A stretch of 64,000 bases of DNA, from assembly GCA_040218815.1 (NCBI GenBank), contig JAVJQS010000008.1, forward strand, positions 62,001 through 126,000. Reading direction: 5' to 3'. This DNA comes from JAVJQS01 sp040218815 (GTDB lineage: Bacteria > Bacteroidota > Bacteroidia > Flavobacteriales_E > Vicingaceae). The translations under genes and the position numbers were made by a program. Below the pieces are notes generated by a model. That model searched no databases. It was not told the DNA's origin and saw only the letters and a list, made by a program, of their open reading frames with translations. Of this stretch, positions 61,762-64,000 are shown piece after piece (the first letter of the stretch is position 1; each line of letters starts with the position of its first letter).

Positions 61762-62817
61762 ATGACTAATAATCCTAAGGCTTTAAAACTCTTTTCGCCA
61801 ACACGAATCGCCATTACTATAGTTATTGGCTTAAGTGTTGCCACCTACTTAGTTGCAAGAAACTTTAAGGTAGAGTATTTCGAATCCATCAACTGGACAT
61901 GGTATTCTACATTTTGGGTTTTTGTTGCTTTTTTAATGATGGCCACTCGGGATATTGCTTACATGTATCGAATTCGGGTGTTAACTGATAATGAAATTTC
62001 ATGGCGACACAGTTTTGATACTATAATGTTATGGGAATTTGCATCTGCAATAAGCCCATCAATTGTTGGTGGTTCTGGTGTTGCGATTTACATTGTAAAC
62101 AAAGAAGGGGTGAAAATTGGTCGCAGTACAGCTGTGGTGATGACTTCAGCACTATTAGATGAATTGTTTTACATCCTTACTGTTCCAGTTATAATTTTGG
62201 CGGTAGGCTATTTTGAAATCTTCAATATTGACTTACCAAGTGAGGCACTTAGTGGCGCTATAGGTGAGTATGGGATTCAAGGAGTTTTTTTAGCGGGCTA
62301 CCTATTTATTGTTTTACTTACTTCAATTATAACATTTGCTGTGTTTTGGAGGCCTAGAGGGTTTAAATGGATATTGCTTCAAATATTTAGATTACCATTT
62401 TTAAGAAAATGGCGTCATGATGCAAGTGCCACTGGCGACGATATTATGATTACCTCTAAAGAGCTTAGGGGAAAGCCTTTTAGCTTTTGGGCGAAGGCTT
62501 TTGGAGCAACTTTACTTTCTTGGACAGCACGTTACTGGGTAGTGAACTTTCTAATTTTAGCTTTTATAAGTTTAAACTTTCAGGAACATCTTATGATCTA
62601 TGCACGCCAATTGGTTATGTGGGTAATCATGCTAATAAGCCCTACACCAGGGAGTGCTGGGGTGGCAGAAATTGCTTTTTCAGGCTTTTTGAAGGAGTTT
62701 ATTCCCATTGGTTTAGCGGGAACTTTAGCCTTGCTTTGGCGACTAGTAAGTTATTACCCCTATTTATTCATTGGAGCTATCATTCTCCCTAGATGGATAA
62801 AGCGCACACATTCTTAA
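61762..62817 (+). CDS. Flippase-like membrane protein (UPF0104/LPG synthase transmembrane family)
   Basis: 351 residues with about eight membrane helices. WEFASAISPSIVGGSGVAIYIVNKEG and SPTPGSAGVAEIAFSGFLKEF are the two family motifs of the lysylphosphatidylglycerol synthase TM/AglD-like (DUF2156-independent) group. Related proteins flip or modify lipids. No C-terminal aminoacyl transferase domain follows, so it is probably a flippase-like protein rather than MprF. Single gene, divergent from the ArsC-like gene by 57 bases. Confidence 0.87.
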   Translation: MTNNPKALKLFSPTRIAITIVIGLSVATYLVARNFKVEYFESINWTWYSTFWVFVAFLMMATRDIAYMYRIRVLTDNEISWRHSFDTIMLWEFASAISPSIVGGSGVAIYIVNKEGVKIGRSTAVVMTSALLDELFYILTVPVIILAVGYFEIFNIDLPSEALSGAIGEYGIQGVFLAGYLFIVLLTSIITFAVFWRPRGFKWILLQIFRLPFLRKWRHDASATGDDIMITSKELRGKPFSFWAKAFGATLLSWTARYWVVNFLILAFISLNFQEHLMIYARQLVMWVIMLISPTPGSAGVAEIAFSGFLKEFIPIGLAGTLALLWRLVSYYPYLFIGAIILPRWIKRTHS

Positions 62818-62903
62818 AAGGCCTTAAATTTTCGGAATCAACTGCTGGAATGTTTAATTTCGTTGGCTACTAAAGTTTTTATAGTGTTTTGGCTAAGGAA
62901 AAG

Positions 62904-64000
62904 ATGAAGTTCGGTACAAAGGTGATTCATGCAGGCTTAAACCCTGATCCTTCAACTGGAGCAGTAATGACGCCAATTTATCAAACTTCCACCTATCATC
63001 AGAAATCTCCTGGCAAACATAAAGGCTTTGAATACTCAAGAACCAGTAACCCAACCAGGAAAGCACTAGAAGATAATTTAGCCGCCTTAGAAAACGGTAA
63101 GTTTGGTTTATGTTTCGGTAGTGGTTTAGCAGCGATTGACGCCGTTTTGAAAACTCTTAGGCCTGGAGATGAGGTGATATCAACGAGTGATTTGTATGGT
63201 GGTTCATACCGTTTGTTTACCAAAATAGTTGCAAAATTTGGAATTAAATTCACCTTTGTTCCTATGGGTGATATGAGTGAAGTTGAAAAGGCAATTAGTG
63301 ATAGTACCAAGTTAATGTGGGTGGAAACGCCTACTAATCCGATGATGAATATTATTGATATTAAAGCAGCTGCTGCAATTTCAAGAAAGTATAATTTGAC
63401 ATTAGTTGTTGATAATACCTTTTCTACTCCTTACTTGCAAAGCCCATTAGATTTAGGAGCTGATTTAGTAATGCACTCCCTGACTAAGTATATGGGTGGT
63501 CATTCTGATGTTGTAATGGGAGCACTTGTTTGTAAAGACAAAAAAATTGCCCAAGAGCTCTATTTTATTCAAAATAGCAGTGGAGCTATTTGCGGACCAC
63601 AAGACTGTTTCTTAGTTCTAAGGGGAATAAAGACTTTGCATTTAAGAATGCAACGTCATTCTGAAAATGGAATGGAAATTGCACACTATTTGAGGAATCA
63701 TTCGAAAATAGACAAGGTCTATTGGCCAGGTTTTGAAGATCATCCAAATCATAGGATTGCACTTCAACAAATGCGAGACTTTGGTGGAATGATATCATTT
63801 AGTTTGAAGGGCGATAAAAAAGAAGCTGCATTTAACTTAATGTCAAACCTTAAGGTTTTTACTCTTGCAGAGTCCTTAGGTGGCGTTGAAAGCTTGATAT
63901 GTCATCCGGCTACAATGACGCATGCATCAATTCCTGTGAATGAAAGAGAAAAAGCGGGAATAGTGCCTTCACTAATTAGGTTGAGCGTTGGTATAGAAGA
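62904..64000 (+). CDS. PLP-dependent cystathionine gamma-synthase/lyase family enzyme, 3' end outside window
   Basis: 365 residues are visible from the ATG at 62904 and the frame is open to the last base, so only a short C-terminus (roughly 15 residues of ~380) is missing. Signatures of the Cys/Met metabolism PLP family are YSRTSNPTRKALE, FGSGLAAIDA, WVETPTNPMMN, VVDNTFSTPY and the PLP lysine Lys195 in HSLTKYMGGHSD. ESLGGVESLICHPATMTHAS near the end favours a gamma-synthase or gamma-lyase. It acts in methionine or cysteine trans-sulfuration. A TAATTTCG box is at 62855-62862. Confidence 0.93.
   Translation, partial: MKFGTKVIHAGLNPDPSTGAVMTPIYQTSTYHQKSPGKHKGFEYSRTSNPTRKALEDNLAALENGKFGLCFGSGLAAIDAVLKTLRPGDEVISTSDLYGGSYRLFTKIVAKFGIKFTFVPMGDMSEVEKAISDSTKLMWVETPTNPMMNIIDIKAAAAISRKYNLTLVVDNTFSTPYLQSPLDLGADLVMHSLTKYMGGHSDVVMGALVCKDKKIAQELYFIQNSSGAICGPQDCFLVLRGIKTLHLRMQRHSENGMEIAHYLRNHSKIDKVYWPGFEDHPNHRIALQQMRDFGGMISFSLKGDKKEAAFNLMSNLKVFTLAESLGGVESLICHPATMTHASIPVNEREKAGIVPSLIRLSVGIE

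Noticed and set aside
62487..62792. Second open frame inside the flippase-like gene
   Set aside because: Out-of-frame shadow without its own features; the 61762-62817 frame has the family motifs and membrane helices.

Overview
The window is AT-rich bacterial chromosome from a member of the Bacteroidota, most like the Flavobacteriales and relatives. The evidence is of several kinds. Two large secreted proteins end in the gliding-motility-associated (type B) type IX secretion C-terminal domain. Genes lack clear Shine-Dalgarno sequences, and several are preceded by the Bacteroidota -7 promoter box TAnnTTTG. The gene neighbourhood coaX, outer-membrane protein, TPR protein, lptC, CNNM/CBS protein, PpiD is characteristic of the phylum. 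I cannot name the genus. No plasmid, phage, transposase, integrase or CRISPR gene is visible; this is ordinary core chromosome with one accessory surface-glycan cluster.

Layout. 1-6.5 kb: two T9SS cargo proteins around riboflavin synthase (ribE) and methylenetetrahydrofolate reductase (metF). 6.7-15.3 kb: lepA, a giant alpha-2-macroglobulin-like lipoprotein and a TRIC-type channel protein. 15.8-21 kb: an unusual four-gene run of MMPL/RND exporter, rfbA, a sugar-nucleotide epimerase and a polyprenyl diphosphate synthase. 21-28.3 kb: an SDR protein, a small unknown, sucA-sucB (2-oxoglutarate dehydrogenase E1/E2), a small secreted beta-sandwich protein and purD. 28.5-36.5 kb: a minus-strand envelope-biogenesis set (PpiD-like chaperone, CNNM/CBS protein, LptC, TPR protein, outer-membrane protein, CoaX).

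36.5-49.4 kb: tRNA-Phe(GAA) is followed by two extra copies of its own 3' end, terminator hairpins and a 13-bp inverted repeat. Directly downstream lies a complete-looking surface polysaccharide or glycoprotein-glycan cluster: PglF/WbpM-type dehydratase, DegT aminotransferase and PglC-like initiating transferase on the plus strand, then Wzy-like polymerase/ligase, acyltransferase, WecB, four glycosyltransferase-like proteins and Wzx flippase on the minus strand.

49.4-64 kb: housekeeping genes return: a methyltransferase, a VWA protein, dxr, rseP, a CPA-type antiporter, purQ, nadD, gmk, the YicC endoribonuclease, a DMT transporter, an ArsC/Spx-like protein, a flippase-like membrane protein and a PLP-dependent trans-sulfuration enzyme cut by the window end.

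The most unusual signal is the noncoding tract after tRNA-Phe (36,620-36,960). Three near-identical copies of the tRNA 3' tail are spaced about 160 bp apart. The second copy is preceded by sequence that could fold with it into a hairpin resembling a tRNA acceptor/T-arm minihelix. It could be a footprint of repeated integration at tRNA-Phe (consistent with the glycan cluster beside it) or a family of small tRNA-like noncoding elements.
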